From Pezizomycotina sp. ARF18 (taxonomy: Eukaryota; Ascomycota): a stretch of DNA of 64,000 nucleotides. Below the pieces are notes generated by a model. That model did not search any database. It saw only the letters and a program-made list of their open reading frames with translations, and was not told the origin of the DNA. Below are positions 1 through 13,049 of this stretch, in pieces (within the stretch, counting starts at the first letter, position 1; every line of letters starts with the position of its first letter). The DNA lies in assembly GCA_002224055.1 (NCBI GenBank), contig AZLU01000030.1, positions 62,001 to 126,000 on the forward strand, given 5' to 3'. Position numbers and translations under genes: made by a program.

Positions 1-3000
1 ATAACTACGTTTCTTAAATATAATAAAGTTTAGAATATTACTAGTAAACCGCTTAAGGCTATAGTAGCTAACGTAAAGCTAAGTACTAAAGATTAAAATA
101 ATAACTTAAAGACGTATATTATTATTAAAGCTTACTATAAGGTAAAGACTTAATATACTTATCTATAATCTACTAATAGTAGCGTAAATAAGGTATAAAA
201 TACCTTAAGTTTAGCGTATATCGCTATTACCGCTATTAGTAAGCCTTATATTAAAAATAATTAAGGTAAATTTAACTTAAGAATAAAGTTAATATTTAAA
301 AATTTATATAGAAGTATCAAGATCTTATTAAATATATAATAAGATATTAGGCTCGATCTTAATAGAGAAGACTAAGGTAGAAATAATAAAGAAAATAGAG
401 CTAGGTATAGGCTTAAAGAATAATATAGCTATAATAAAGGCTATTAATCTTATCTATAGTAACCTTAATAGCGACTAAAAGACGTTTATTATAAACTTTT
501 AGTAGATAATAAATTTAATAGTAAAAAAACTAACCTTTAATATACTTAAAAAGATACTACTTATTAAAGAGGTAAAGCGTAAAATATAATATACTAAAGA
601 CGTTAGCTTTAAGAATAATAAGACGCTATTTAGAAAGAATAGTTAAGGTAAAACCTAAAGAAACGATAAAAAAGGCTTATAAGTTTAAGGGTAAATACTA
701 TTATTATAATAAGGTTAAATATAAGAGAGCTAACTATAGGAAACGTATAAAGAATAAAAAAATAGCGGTAATAATAGGGTATTAGATCTTATAGTATAAA
801 TCTTAATATAAGATACCGGCTCTTAAAGAATAATCTAGTAATTCCTTAACTTAGGCGTATCTTTTTATATAATAATAATAAGAAAAGTATTTTTATCTAT
901 AAACCTCTTTTAAAGCTATAGAATATTATAATTAATAATAAAAAAGTATTATAAGCTATCGATATTAGCTTAATATTTATAAGGCTTAATAGAGAGTATA
1001 GTAATAGTCTTATTAAATTTAAAATACGTTATACGTTCTAAAGATAAAGTATAGCCTATTCTTAATCTCTCGCGTAAATAAAATAGAATATATAATAACG
1101 ATTTAATAAGATAAATATATAATAATTAGATTAGGACTAAGAATTAAAGCTATTATAAAAATAAAATTATAAAAAATTTTAGGTAAGATTATAATATTTA
1201 TAAAGAAAGTTTAGCTTTTACTACTATATAAAAAGTATATAAATAGCTTAAATATATCGGTAAGAATTATATTAAGTAAATAATTAAGTATAAAAATATT
1301 ATTAGTATTACTAAAAATAATAAATTTTAAAGCTATATTAATTATAAGGTCTATAAACTTACTAAATTAAAGGTAATATTAAACCGCGAAAAATCTTAAT
1401 TAGATAAATATAAGCTAATAAAATAATTTTTTTAAATTTTTATTAATAGGCGTATATAAAGAGCCTTAAAGATTATATAGAATTATTACCTTTTTTAAAG
1501 AAAATAGTTAGAAGTTCTAGATCTACTTTATAAAAGATAAAAAGGTAGAAATAATATTCTTATACTTTAATAGTACTCTTAAGATAGCTAAACGTTAATT
1601 AAATCTTAAGCTTATTAAAATATAATATAATAAAAATAAAAATATATCTTAATCGATAGATACTATAATAAAATAAAGATTATAGTCTATATCTTAGTTA
1701 TATATATATCTTAATAAAATAGTATACCTAAGAAGCTTAATTAGATTTTTATCGATAGATTAAAGATAATATTAGCTATATTAAAATTATCGCTATAGCT
1801 ATAGATAGAGGCGGTAAATTATTATAATCTAATTTATAACTATACGTTATTAAGACCGCTTAAAATACTAAAGATAATAAATAAATATATATAAGAAAGA
1901 TAGAAAGATAGAACTTCTAATATTTTAAACTTTAGAATATTAGTAAACTATATTATATATATATCGATAGTAAACTTTAGAAAAAGCTAAATAATATTAT
2001 TAAGAAGATATATTTTATAGGTTTAAAGACTTATAATATTTATTAAGTCTAGAATTCTATTATTTATAAGTATTAATCTATAAAAATATTAGATTCTTAA
2101 ATAAATTAACCTTTAAAATATATAACTTTATAGAAGATAATAAGATTTTTTAAGTATAATAAAACGGCGATAACGTTAGATTATAATTAAAAGTTAATTT
2201 TTAATAGTTAGTTAAATATTTATAAAATAATTATATTAGAGTAGCCTAATTAGCTAGATTATAAGGATAAAATAAAAATCTTAATAACGCTAGTCTATAA
2301 CTAAGATCTAAAAATACTCGCTCTCGTAGAAAAAGTTATATAAATACTATAAGATAGATCTATAACAATTAACTAAAGATAATAAACGTATTTTTAGAAT
2401 CGCTAAAAATAAGATCTAATAGTTAAACTACGAAGATACTTTATAGGCTAAATATATTAATAAAGATCTAATAGCTATATACCTTAGAGAAAAGGCCTAT
2501 AAAAGATTAATAGTAATATATAATAAAACTAAAGCTATTTATCTATAAAGAGGCTATAAGCTCTATAAACTATTAAGAATAACGTATATTAATAGATCGA
2601 GAACTATCTTTAATTAAAGAATAAGACGTATAAAAACTTATAGATTTTTAAGATCTTTTTTTAAAAGATAATATTATTAATAGTAAATAAGTATTTAAGT
2701 ATAAGCGCGATACTATCGATTAGATTATAATATTTAAGTTAAGACTAGTCGCTCGAGGCTTTATATAAAAATAAAAGATTAATTATACGAATATACGTAC
2801 TAGTAGCTAAAATATTAATAGTAAGGCTATTTTTTATACTAGTAGCCTAGCTTAATCTTAAATATAAGTAGATAGATATAATAATAGTCTTTCTTATACC
2901 TAAACTAAAATAAAAAATTATCGTTAGGCCTTTAAAAGAGAGTAAATTAATAGATTAGTTTAATTAATAAAGACTTTATACGATCTTAAATAGTTATCTT

Positions 3001-4345
3001 AAAAATAATATAAAATTTACCTTAGTTTTAAATTACTAAAGTTTAAAGTTTATTAGCTTAATAATAGCTTATTATTAATAAGAATCGTTAGTTAATAATA
3101 ATTATCTACGTCGATAATCTATTAATAGCTAGATCTAATAAATATAAAGTTAAGATATTTAAGTAAGATCTTAGTTTATACTTTAAGATAAAGAATATAA
3201 GGCTAGTAGCCTATTTTTTAATATATAGGTAAAATAGACTAGGTTAGAGATTAACGTTATTTAATACTATATTAATCTATATATATATAATCGCTCTTTA
3301 AGAGATTTAAACTTAAGAATACTTCTAAAATTAATACTTTTATAAAAAGGAGAGGTATTTTTTAAATAAAAGATTAAAATACTATATTAATAATATAGTA
3401 TTAATAAATAATAAAAGTTTAATCTATACTCTATTTACTAGGCTAATCGATACTTTACTATCTTAACATTAAAGTAATACGTTAATAAAATAAATTAAAC
3501 TTATAAAAAAGTAATAAAAGAATATTATAATATTAAAAAAATTCTTTAATTATACGCTTACGTACTATATCTATAAGATAAAAATAAGATACTAAATCTA
3601 TATATTATATAGACGTCGACTAAACTAAATATAAATTTACTTATAAATCTACTACTAGCTATATAATAATATTTAATAAATAGCTATCTTATACTATTTA
3701 AAAATAACGTACTATAACTACTAATAGTACTAAAATAAAATATAAATTATAGAGAAGGCTTTATAAAAAGCTTTCTAAATACTTTAGATACTAAAAGATA
3801 TATAGTAGCCTTTAAGTTTAAGACTCCTAATAGTATCGAGATAATATAAATAATTAAAATATTATTAATATTATAAAGGATCCTAAATACTATAGTAAAA
3901 CTAAGTATATCGATATATAATATTACTTTATAAGAGAACTAGTTTAAAAAGAAACTATCGAGCCTTAATATATAAGATTAAAAAATAATATTATAAATAT
4001 ACTTGTTAAACCGCTTATAAAGATATCTTACGATAGCGCTATAAAGGCTATAGATATAAGAAGATAAGATAAAAATTATTAATATTATTGATAAAGGAAG
4101 ATATTAGCTATTAGGTATACTAAAGAGGTATAATAAATCTATAGGTATCGAGATATACTTATATAGCTAAGAATAAAAAACTTTAGCTAGAGATATTAAG
4201 ATCTTAGCTATAGATGTTAAGGAGATTACGACGATAAGGCTCTATAAGCTATCGAGATAGACTATATATATTATATTAAGATTATAGTATTATTAGTTTA
4301 TTATATATAGTATTATATATTCCTTAGTTAGTCTAGTTAGTCCTA
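1..4345 (+). mobile_element. Ty1/Copia-like LTR retrotransposon fossil, RIP-degraded, 5' end outside window
   Basis: Extremely A+T-rich block with no usable reading frame. CpA and TpG are almost absent while CpG remains, as expected of repeat-induced point mutation in Pezizomycotina. Family assignment rests on the order of traces on the plus strand: a gag-type zinc-knuckle trace near 0.69-0.74 kb, a Copia-type reverse transcriptase start region near 2.74 kb, the RT active-site region near 3.1 kb, and RNase H expected downstream to about 4.0 kb. Protease and integrase would lie between 0.8 and 2.6 kb but were not individually confirmed. The element is broken in very many places and is clearly old or heavily mutated. 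Composition returns to normal between 4.35 and 4.40 kb. Terminal repeats could not be paired because the 5' end is not in the window. Confidence 0.8.
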
Positions 4346-4440
4346 TAGTCAAATCCATAAGTTTAATCCTATTCTATATTATTAAATATATACCATACAT
4401 CTGCGCCAGCAAGTGACCTTGAAGTACCCCTCGCCTCGAA
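4346..4440. other. Transition from RIP-mutated to ordinary DNA
   Basis: CpA dinucleotides reappear from about 4350 and base composition is normal by about 4400. This brackets the right edge of the retroelement or of RIP spreading beyond it. No target-site duplication could be identified. Confidence 0.6.
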
Positions 4441-4688
4441 CTAGGAAAAAAAATATTCTGGTTGTTTCCTCTTCTTTTTAAAATTCATTTGCCGCTTCTG
4501 TTCTCGCCTGCCAAATCCTATGGATTTAGCTTTTCGAATCAAGCCGTTTTTATAGCAAACCGTCATATTGCTCCGAAAGGCTTTCTTGTTGGAGCAGTAC
4601 CTCGAACCGGTCAAGATTTGGCTCAACATTTTCAATAAATCTATAGTATCATTGCACCATCGCCCAGGGAGAACTTAATTACCATCGA

Positions 4689-5665
4689 GACTGGGACCAG
4701 CTTAAGCATATACTCGAGACGATGCTGCAGTTTCTTTTAGGAGAACGCTTGTCGCGAATTCAAAAGCTGCTAGTTCAATGGAAGGTTGATTACTCAAGGT
4801 GAAAACCAAGAATTCCTGAAAATTTGAACTTGCAACATTACCCTTTTTCATAGTTTTCTTTTTTGGAATAGATAAGGAAACACCATCGCTAATTAGATTC
4901 ATGAATGCTGAGACGATCTCGTCCGTCGCTGAACAGGATCTCGCAACCAAGCAGTGATACTATAATAGATGATATAGCAAACCGCTTTAGTAAAGTTTCA
5001 GTTCTGAGGCTCCTCCAAACGTTAAACGACAGCATAAAAGTCAAGATAGTGGCGAGTATTTCGCCGGTCCGTCTCATGCTTCGGCTTCACCCCGGAGTCC
5101 GATGGCTCGGAATCCGATAGCTCAGGGTCTAATAACTCTGAAAATGGAGCTTCCGAAACAAGCTCAAAGGGAGAATCTGTAAATGGCGACTCTGAGGACG
5201 ATGATTCTGGAATCGAGAATTCGAAGATGAGACCTCCCAGCAAGAGGAATCTGAGGAAGAGCAATCCCAGGAAGAAGACTCTGACGGGGATGACTTTGCG
5301 CATGATGACTCTGGATACGGGGTTATGATGCGACGGATCCCACGGGTGGATTAGATTTTGAATGGGAACTATGCCAGGAAAAGACGTGGAACCAATTGGA
5401 GCTGGCAGCTCACCTCAGAACTCCGTCCCGGAGGCCAGAGCGGATCTTGGAACACAGGATTAAAGTAATCAGAAATCTTGACACGATCCCTCGAGCGGTA
5501 TTTAGGGTTAAATGGTATTGTAGTGAAGGCAGTTCGGATGACCTTGCGGCCTGGGCGAGAGCCGGTTATGAGGTCAAAGAAAGTATACGTATCCCCGTGA
5601 TCAGAGAACAAACAAACACCACAATGGAAAATCGAGTGGAAAGACAGTTGGGAGGTCTATGTTGA
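4689..5665 (+). CDS. Unrecognised protein with acidic Ser/Glu/Asp-rich middle, frame-broken
   Basis: Not recognised. Plus-strand coding can be followed through several frames. A helical segment begins DWDQLKHILETMLQFLL near 4689. A segment DTIIDDIANRFSKVSVLRLL lies near 4960. An acidic tract (runs such as SDGSESDSSGSNNSEN, then EEQSQEEDSDGDDF) spans about 5095-5310. A folded-looking C-terminal part from about 5335 starts GLDFEWELCQEKTWNQLEL and runs to the stop at 5665. The parts join only if single bases are added or removed near 5080, 5225 and 5330, and possibly across a short intron near 4800-4875. The start codon was not located. The gene lies a few hundred bases from the RIP-mutated block but shows no obvious RIP itself. 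It may be a real gene with consensus indels or a young pseudogene; the conserved composition across the breaks favours the former. Confidence 0.5.
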
Positions 5666-6513
5666 CCACAAGTCGTGGAAGCTCATGGAGGAAAAATATT
5701 TCGGTCAATGAGTTAATAAACTATATTAATGCAACAAATCAATTTACGTATCGACGGTAAGTCGTGGCAAATACGTCGCAGGTTGACAGTTTACCGTGCA
5801 TATCGTAATTGCAATATTCTTATCCCGGAGTTTTATCATGTTAATAAACCAGAAGTTGCTTTCTAACAGAAGGCGTTTCCTCTACGTATTCCCAACTGTT
5901 AGCAGACAAGGCTATAGAGGAAACAGTTTATATGCGAATCACGAAGGATAAAGCTAATTCTTAGGACAAACCAGAGAGTATCCTAAAGGGTCATATCCAT
6001 CGGGTTTTCCAACCTAAAGATATCTTTACTATAATAATATTCTGCTCATATTAGCTGGCTTATTGATCTTATGTAAATAGTATACTAAGAAGCTTCGAAT
6101 ATTCTTTGGCTTTCCATCTTTACAGCAAAAAAAAAAAAAAAAAAAAAAGGGGTATTCAACGACTAACGACTAACGGGTCCGCGCATACAAACAAAAATTT
6201 AAACTAATAACCTACAACCAACCAATCCTAACGTCAACAACTATCGTCACCTCATCGTCATTAGTCCTAACGATGGCTGCCTCAAATGAGTCTCCATTTT
6301 AATCATTTCTTGATCCAGTTACCAGCATCTCAGGCGCAAGTGTCAGTCCACGATCTCCATGCTTCAAATTAGCAAACGCCAAAAGTTATAATAACAGTAT
6401 AATCTTAAGAAGAAGCTTCTTCAGCCTTCTTTGTTTTCACGTCATCTCTCGCTTTAACGCGGCGTTCTTTCATTTCCATCAAGTTCGCTTGGCCTTCCGT
6501 CTGTTGTACGAAG
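5666..6513. other. Intergenic, no gene seen
   Basis: No convincing coding stretch. It contains an A homopolymer of about 22 bases at 6127-6148 and ordinary AT-leaning sequence. The 3' part is the presumed upstream region of the RBR gene. Confidence 0.5.
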
Positions 6514-9117
6514 ATGCGAAAGTACATGTTCCCCGAAAGCGATATCGCTCAACCGTCCCAGCCGAACGCCGGCGCCTCGCCCTTTGCGACGTAATATAAC
6601 TCCGCTTATAATCGAGCGATCGGACTCAGAGGGCTCGGATATCGACGCCAAGAAGGATGTTACACCGAAAAAGCAAAGGATCCTAAGGCCGGAAGCTCCG
6701 ACATTCAAACCACCTTCTTCGCTCACAGTATACCCCGGTAATCCGCAGCAGCAAGGCGGTATATCATACAGCAATGACACCCACGCGGCGAAGAGGCCTT
6801 ATAAAATCCCAGAGGGTGATATAACCGGACGTCCCACCTATCCAAGGTTCCTTGCAGGTTCTTTAAAACGGCTACGGGCTGTAGGTACGGCGCGGCGTGC
6901 TGGTTCGCTCACGACAGCGAGAGTGCGCCGAACAACAATTACGAACAGCAGGGTTACGGAGGGATGAGCGGGCGCAGCTCTACTACGATGCGAATCCAGG
7001 CCTTTGTACACGTGAAATTGGCAACGCGTTCGTCACGTTCACTGACGGTGCTGAGGTTGCGAGCTTGCAGCTACCGGGTGATTTCTCTTCTGTTTGTCTG
7101 AGTGATCTACCGCGGACTATGGATATTATGTCGAACCAGCCGTCTATCAGTAGTGTTTACTTCGCTGAGACGGCGTCTACTGGGGAGTCTCCAGCCTCCG
7201 CTGGCGGAAATTTATGGCTGTCGAAGTTGAGTGTATCGACCAAACCGCCGCCGAAGGATTAATCTGGAAACTAGAAAACGAAAAATCAGAGAAGAAAGAC
7301 GGTGTTGAAGACACAAGCATACGAACGCAGCCAGTTGCAATCGAAGAACCTTTCATGCCTCACGATGAAAGGAGATACAGATGTGTTACGTCAAATTCAG
7401 CTGGGAGAAGCCATTCCGCGTAGCGGTACTGATATACGCCCGCGCCCACCCTACCCGCATCGCCGTAGAGCGTCTTCAGGATCAGCACATCTTGGGTAGG
7501 CGGGTAAATGCCATGTACAAGCACGACATCGAGGAATTAGGCCATCGCGTGATTGTGACCAGGCTAGACTGCAGGGTCACGCCGAGGATATATACGATGC
7601 TTTGATTGCGAACCTTCCGGAGGACTTTAACGTCGATTTATGTCCGATCGACATCCGCGTTGGTGATCCGAACTACGGGATTTTTTCTCCCGCGGTCCAA
7701 GGAGATATAGTCCGAGATCTGTGCGCCAGCGTAGGGCAGTTCCGGTTTGGGAAATCTCAACGTCGAAAGGGAACCCGAAAACCAGAGCTCTCGCGAAATT
7801 CGCGACCGAGGAAGAAGCGATCAGCGTCGCAGAGAAAATGGACGGTTGAGGGTTCCTCAGTTTTCCGGCTTGCAGATCAGAGCCGACGTCGTCGCTTGCA
7901 TCAGACTCGACATCCGCAGCGACGTATACAACGCCATCGAAAGAAACTTCTTGGATTTGTACAGGGAAGCGGGCCTGGAAGCTGTATATATTCGCGCGTA
8001 CGATACTTACAAAAACCCCCAGGGTTTGGCTTCATGCGAATATCGGGCCCAGATTTCGAGTCAGTCATGAGTACAAGGCTAGGATAGGGAGGATTATGAT
8101 GGGAAGCATCGCGAAAGATGACGAGGGATAATCTGGCATCCTTACTTCCAACTGGACGACGGCGCGAATTCCTCTGGAGCTTACAGGAGATCTGCGGTTC
8201 TTATATCGACGTCGAACACTATCATCGCAGATTACGCATTTTCGGCTCACCGATGGGGGTTATATCCACGCGGTCAGCGTTGAGGACTGAAATCAGAGCG
8301 TTAGAAATGAGTATGAGGTACATAGAGCTCCACCCCGATCAAGTAAAATGGTATATCACCGTCGGCTCTCGCATCCTCGAACCGTACTTCTACGGATGCA
8401 ATGCGGTCTTCGACGGGATTCGCTACCCACCATCGCTCAAGATCACGGGAGTTATTACACCCTCCGTCGACACGGCATTGGAGATTCTACGGGCCGCTCC
8501 AGGTGAACTTACGGATATAGCAAGTATTACACCAGGAGAGACGCAATGCAAACTCTGCGGGAAGATTACATTCGATCCGGTCCGTTAACGCGGTGCGATC
8601 ATCCGTTCTTCACCATCTGCAAGATATGCTTCACGGAACAATGCTACTCGTACGCATATAGCGGGAAATTCCCCGTACTGTGCCATCGCTTGCGCTTCCG
8701 GCTTTGTCAATTGATGCGTGCGACAGGTCATGCGGCTCGACGATATATGCGCGCTACTTCCGCAGGACTTAGAGATGGTGTTAGAAGCTGCTGTTACTGC
8801 ATATGTAAAACGTCATTCAGATAGTTTGCGTGCTGCCCTACGAATGGTTGTGAGGCTTTGTACAGGTTGTATGTCGCAGTCTCTACGGATTCAGAGAACA
8901 TGGCGGTGAAGACGTTGGAGAAGAGGAAGACGTTCGATTGTCCGAACTGTCTTAATATTTTGTGCATTCCTTGCAACAGCAGCACGAGGGACTCGCTTGC
9001 GAGGAGGGCAATGCTACAACGGGTACTGGTTCAGAGAATGAGGTTCTATTTTACAGCAGAGCTAGAGAAGGATCTCCAACTATGAACGCCAAACCAGCGC
9101 TTTCTGATTTTCTATAA
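6514..9117 (+). CDS. RING/IBR (RBR-type) zinc-finger protein with RRM-like segment, frame-broken
   Basis: Likely RBR-type E3 ubiquitin ligase. A start at 6514 (MRKYMFPESDIAQPSQ) gives a low-complexity N-terminus. An RRM-like stretch near 7735-7850 reads VPVWEISTSKGNPKTRALA followed by KFATEEEAISVAEKMDG. The C-terminal zinc region begins near 8545 with CKLCGKITFDPV, then a C-D-H core and CKICFTEQC (RING1-like). A segment PQDLEMVLEAAVTAYVKRH precedes the IBR, as is typical of fungal RBR proteins. The IBR includes CCPTNGCEALYRLYV and FDCPNCLNILCIPCN, then an HEGLAC motif. The frame carrying HEGLAC ends at 9117; another frame ends at 9085. At least seven frame changes are needed, although the motifs themselves are intact. 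RRM plus RBR fusions occur in fungi. Catalytic activity depends on a RING2 cysteine that I could not place with certainty. Confidence 0.7.
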
Positions 9118-9700
9118 CCACTATACAATACGGATATATTTTTCTTTTTTGTCTTTTTTTACACCATACCTTACAGCATTCTCATCTTATACCCTTTCTA
9201 CTTCGATATTTACTTTTATCCTCCATTTTTTCTAGGCCTACTTTCAAGTGGCACCACTATTCTTAGGTGGGTTTTTTTTTTTTTTTTTTAACGCATTTCA
9301 GTCTGCTTTACTGCCATTCCTTCCTCAAATCTGTATTCTGATTAATCCTTCTCCTATTTTGTCTTTCATATAAGTAACTAAGTAATGCTATACCTGTCAT
9401 TGTTTTCTGCACTACTGCCACTATATCCTATAAATTGGAGTTTATCTATCGAGATATTAGTCTAGTCTTGTCTCGTAGCCAGGCGTATTTATTTTCTTTT
9501 TAAAAGCTATAAGACAGAACTTCAGTTTTGTACAACGATCCCCCTGCCATCCCTGGTCCAGGTTTATATCTCCGCGGAGACTTACGACAGTGCGTGCCAC
9601 AAAAGTGGATCTAAGTTTTCTGGTTCCTGGTGGCAAACTAGCGCATGGCAGCCTAGCCTGAACTTTTCCCTAGTTGTCAACCTTGTTACCCCTCATCGCG
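9118..9700. other. Intergenic, pyrimidine-rich, no gene seen
   Basis: 3' flank of the RBR gene followed by T-rich sequence, including a T run near 9270-9289. No coding evidence. Confidence 0.5.
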
Positions 9701-9713
9701 ATAACACTTGATA

Positions 9714-9725
9714 GCGTATATAAAA
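9714..9725 (+). promoter_or_regulatory. Putative TATA box of the PaiB-like gene
   Basis: The sequence GTATATAAAAAA lies about 115 bases before the ATG at 9838, a plausible core-promoter spacing for a fungal gene. It is based on sequence match only. Confidence 0.35.
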
Positions 9726-9837
9726 AAGTCTTTCCCCACAAAGATAGCAACAAGTCGAATTGCCGTAGCTGTAGCATAGAGAGGTGTACGTGTATTAGTC
9801 TTATCAAAATACAAAGAACGCTCCACGTCATATAGCC

Positions 9838-10576
9838 ATGCATCTCCGAGCCGACCACGCCGAGCGAGACATCCCCACCCTCCGGCAGTTCATCAGAGAC
9901 AACCGCTCGGTATCTTGATTACCGGTATCCCGTCGGATAAGTATCCCACGCTGCAATGCTCGCATATACCCTGGATACTAGACGACACATCCACCGAACT
10001 TGGCAAGCTCCGCGGCCACATGGCGCGCGCTAACCCTCACGCCAAAGCCATAATCGAATCCCTGTCAGCCACAGGCAAAACGGCACCCTAGAGCAAGAAA
10101 TGACGGTCCTCTTCAACGGTCCCGCGCACCACTACGTAACGCCGAAATTCTACGTCGAGACGAAACCATCCACGGGTAAAGTAGTACCGACGTGGAACTA
10201 CTCCGCCGCGCAAGTATACGGTAGAATGCGTGTGTACTTTGATACGAAAGATGAAGAGACGGATAAATTTTTACAGAAGGCTGTGGAGGACCTGACCAAG
10301 CAGTCGGAGGAAGATATCATACGACATGATGTCCCGTGGGAAGTTAGCGAGTCACCGGTGAGCTATGTGGAACTATTGAAGAACGCTATTATTGGGGTTG
10401 AGGTTGAGATTACGCGGTTAGAAGGGAAGTACAAAATGAGTCAGGAGATGGCGAAGGGAGATCGGGAAGGGGTGATAAAGGGATTCAGAGAAATGGGGAC
10501 CAAGATTGGGCTTGAGATTGCGAAGACGGTGGAGGAGAGGGGGGCGATGAAAGACGCGAAGAAAGCTGCGTCGTGA
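9838..10576 (+). CDS. PaiB-family FMN-binding protein (FMN_bind_2)
   Basis: Family of FMN-binding split-barrel proteins related to Bacillus PaiB, widespread in fungi. The substrate is unknown, and the bacterial transcriptional role should not be assumed. Start 9838 gives MHLRADHAERDIPTLRQFIR. Family motifs follow in order: PLGILITGIP, SHIPWILDD, LRGHMARANP, VLFNGPAHHYVTP, VVPTWNYSAAQVYG, DVPWEV and the C-terminal ITRLEGKYKMSQEM. Length is about 245 residues, normal for the family. Two frame breaks, near 9905 and 10090, are each repaired by one extra C in a C run, and nothing else is damaged. I read them as sequencing errors. The last 158 codons (10100-10576) are uninterrupted. The gene stands alone, with the RBR gene about 700 bases upstream on the same strand. 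Confidence 0.9.
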
Positions 10577-13049
10577 AAAGGTTAGGAAGTCGGGAGCTAC
10601 TTTGAAACGGTGTGAAGTGTTTCTTTCCAGTTGCGAATCGCGTCGGTTTCATACCGTGACTTTCCTGCTGTCAGGAGGTTTATATACGGAACCAGAGTTG
10701 CGATAATCCTCGCGTAAATGTCTCATCGGGAATAAGAGGACCCACCGGTGATAGTGTTTTCGATTCTGTCCTGTCCAATGGTATCGCTACATCGATTTCT
10801 TAGAGTGCTAGAGGCGTGAAATATTGGGTTTTGGAAGCGTAATTCTGGTATAGAGCATGGCGGCGAAGTATGCCACACAGCTTTTCCGGAGCGACACCCT
10901 CTAGAATTGGTTTTGTAAACTGTCAAAATTAGAATATAGCCTCACTTCTGTTCCTAGTACTTAAATTTAAAGAGTGATAGAGAAATTTCGATTAAATATT
11001 ACTTCATTATTAACGTTATTCTTGATACTAACTAGAGCGCAGGAAGAAGAACAAAGAGATCCCATCTATAGGTTGGGAGAAAGTCTATAAACTTTTTTTA
11101 ACTGCTGCAGGTAGAAACCAAAAGCGCTACAACATCAACCGATAACTCCGACAAACAAAGAAAAAACTACAGAGGAGGAATATGACAAGGACGTAATATA
11201 ATATGAGGGTATAAGGTAAAGTTGAAGAAAAAGAAGGGTCTATCTCTTGCCATCAGCTGTTTCGAATGGTGGAACCTTGGTGCCAGTCTTGTTGGTGACG
11301 AGCTAAGTCATAGGAATATGGTTGTCGGCCGTGCGTTGCAATTCCGATCCTTGTCCTGGCTCCCTCCGAGAAAACCGCCGAAAGTGGAAATCGGGCCCAC
11401 ATATAACGATAGAAATTTTGATCGGGATTTCCATCAGTTCCGATGGTAGGTATGCGACCGGTACGCTCCGGTCAGCTGGTACATTAGGTATGCCCTGTCG
11501 ATCATCCTCTTCCTTTCTACAGCGATGTTCCTCGGTCGTTCAGGGTTGCGGAAGTGTTTCGGGTCGCGCAGGTTCGGCGTTGACTTGTTGTTACCGCGAA
11601 CAAGACCGGGGTTATATGCGTACGACCGGTTTGCGGACTCGGGTTCGGGCGGAGGTGGGAATCGGTGTTCTGAGACCATTTTTTTCGAACGATAAGAGCC
11701 GATGAGTCCGTTGTTGGAATATTAGTCGCTGGGATGAACGAGGATGAGGTTGCTAATAGGCGAATTTTCGACCAGCTTTGGAGAGAAGCTTGCGGTATCG
11801 GTATGAAGCGAGTGGTTGTGAGGATCGGATGAAAAGATTAGATTTATATTCCAACGACGATGGGCTGTGCTATGTCATAAAAAGATGTCGCAATGATTAC
11901 AGGTAACTGGTTTCTGATTCCTTTGTATTGTTGGAGTAGCAAGATATCCCATGATAATGATTCTCTAACATCCCAAGCTTCCAGCCGAAAATAATATATA
12001 TAAAAAATTTCGTCCGAAAAGCAAAGGGAACATGACGGAATTATAAAGACCTGGGATATAGCATTACGCAATAAAAAGGCAATGACAACAGACATGCAGC
12101 ACCTTGTCGGCAGTTTCCAAGTTTGTCACAAGCTGAGCCGCCGGTCTTTTTCTTCTTCCTTATATGAAACCACACAGCCCGTATCAATGACCCTGAAACT
12201 GACAAGGCCCGAGTTAACCCATTCTTATTCATGATAAAAAAAGACAGAAAGGGAGGAAATAAAAAGCCTCCACGTTGCATTGTGAGCACAACAAACAGAG
12301 ATAACAATATTTACTTATTTGCTACCGTAGCGATCGGCGGTAAATGTTACCGGATACCGTGCCACAGGCGAAATAGCAAATGTAGATAGGGCTGTCTCTT
12401 CTCGTTGGTTTCGATGCCAGCTAATCGCAAATCGTCCTCTCTCGCTATGTTCTTTTTTGCTAAAATTACCTCTCGATTTGCGAAGGGAGCGCCGCTTGCT
12501 TGGTGTTTGGTTTCAGTTGTTACCGCTATTCGGGTGTTTCCCCCGAAATTTCCGAACGGCTCGGTGATCTGTTCGATTGAAAAGTTTAAACATATTTCTT
12601 GAAATGGGTCGACCCGGAGGTTTCTGTTACACAATGCGATGAGATGGTGAGATAAATTTCTGGAAAGACTAATCGTACGGAAAGGCTAATCGTAGGGTAT
12701 ACCGCATGGATGGCGCGAGAATTGAAAGACATTCGTTAGGTAGGCAGCAATACAGTTTTGTTGTCTCTAGATTTTATAATTTGCCTGCAGATAGACGTTC
12801 GACAGATTGTATTATTGGAATTAAAAGGTGATTGAGAACTTGTTTGATTATTGTGAATGCAAACGATGTTAATCGGGAGTATATATATACAAAGAGGACG
12901 ATAACATCCTTTCAGTGTGGAAGATAAAACGTAAAAACACCTAATAATGATGCATTATCAAAAGGACCCTATAGAATGTAAGTGCAAAAAAAAAAAAAAA
13001 AAAAAAAAGGCCGAAAAAATCGACGTGTAGTCTTTTCAATATCCTTTTG
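10577..13049. other. Long intergenic stretch with one weak open frame
   Basis: No recognised gene. A minus-strand open frame at 11434-11679 (81 codons, MVSEHRFPPPPEPESANRSY at its start) has a protein-like composition rich in Pro, Arg and Asn, but has no recognised family and may be chance. Open frames of similar length on the opposite strand overlap it. An A homopolymer lies near 12987-13008. Confidence 0.35.
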
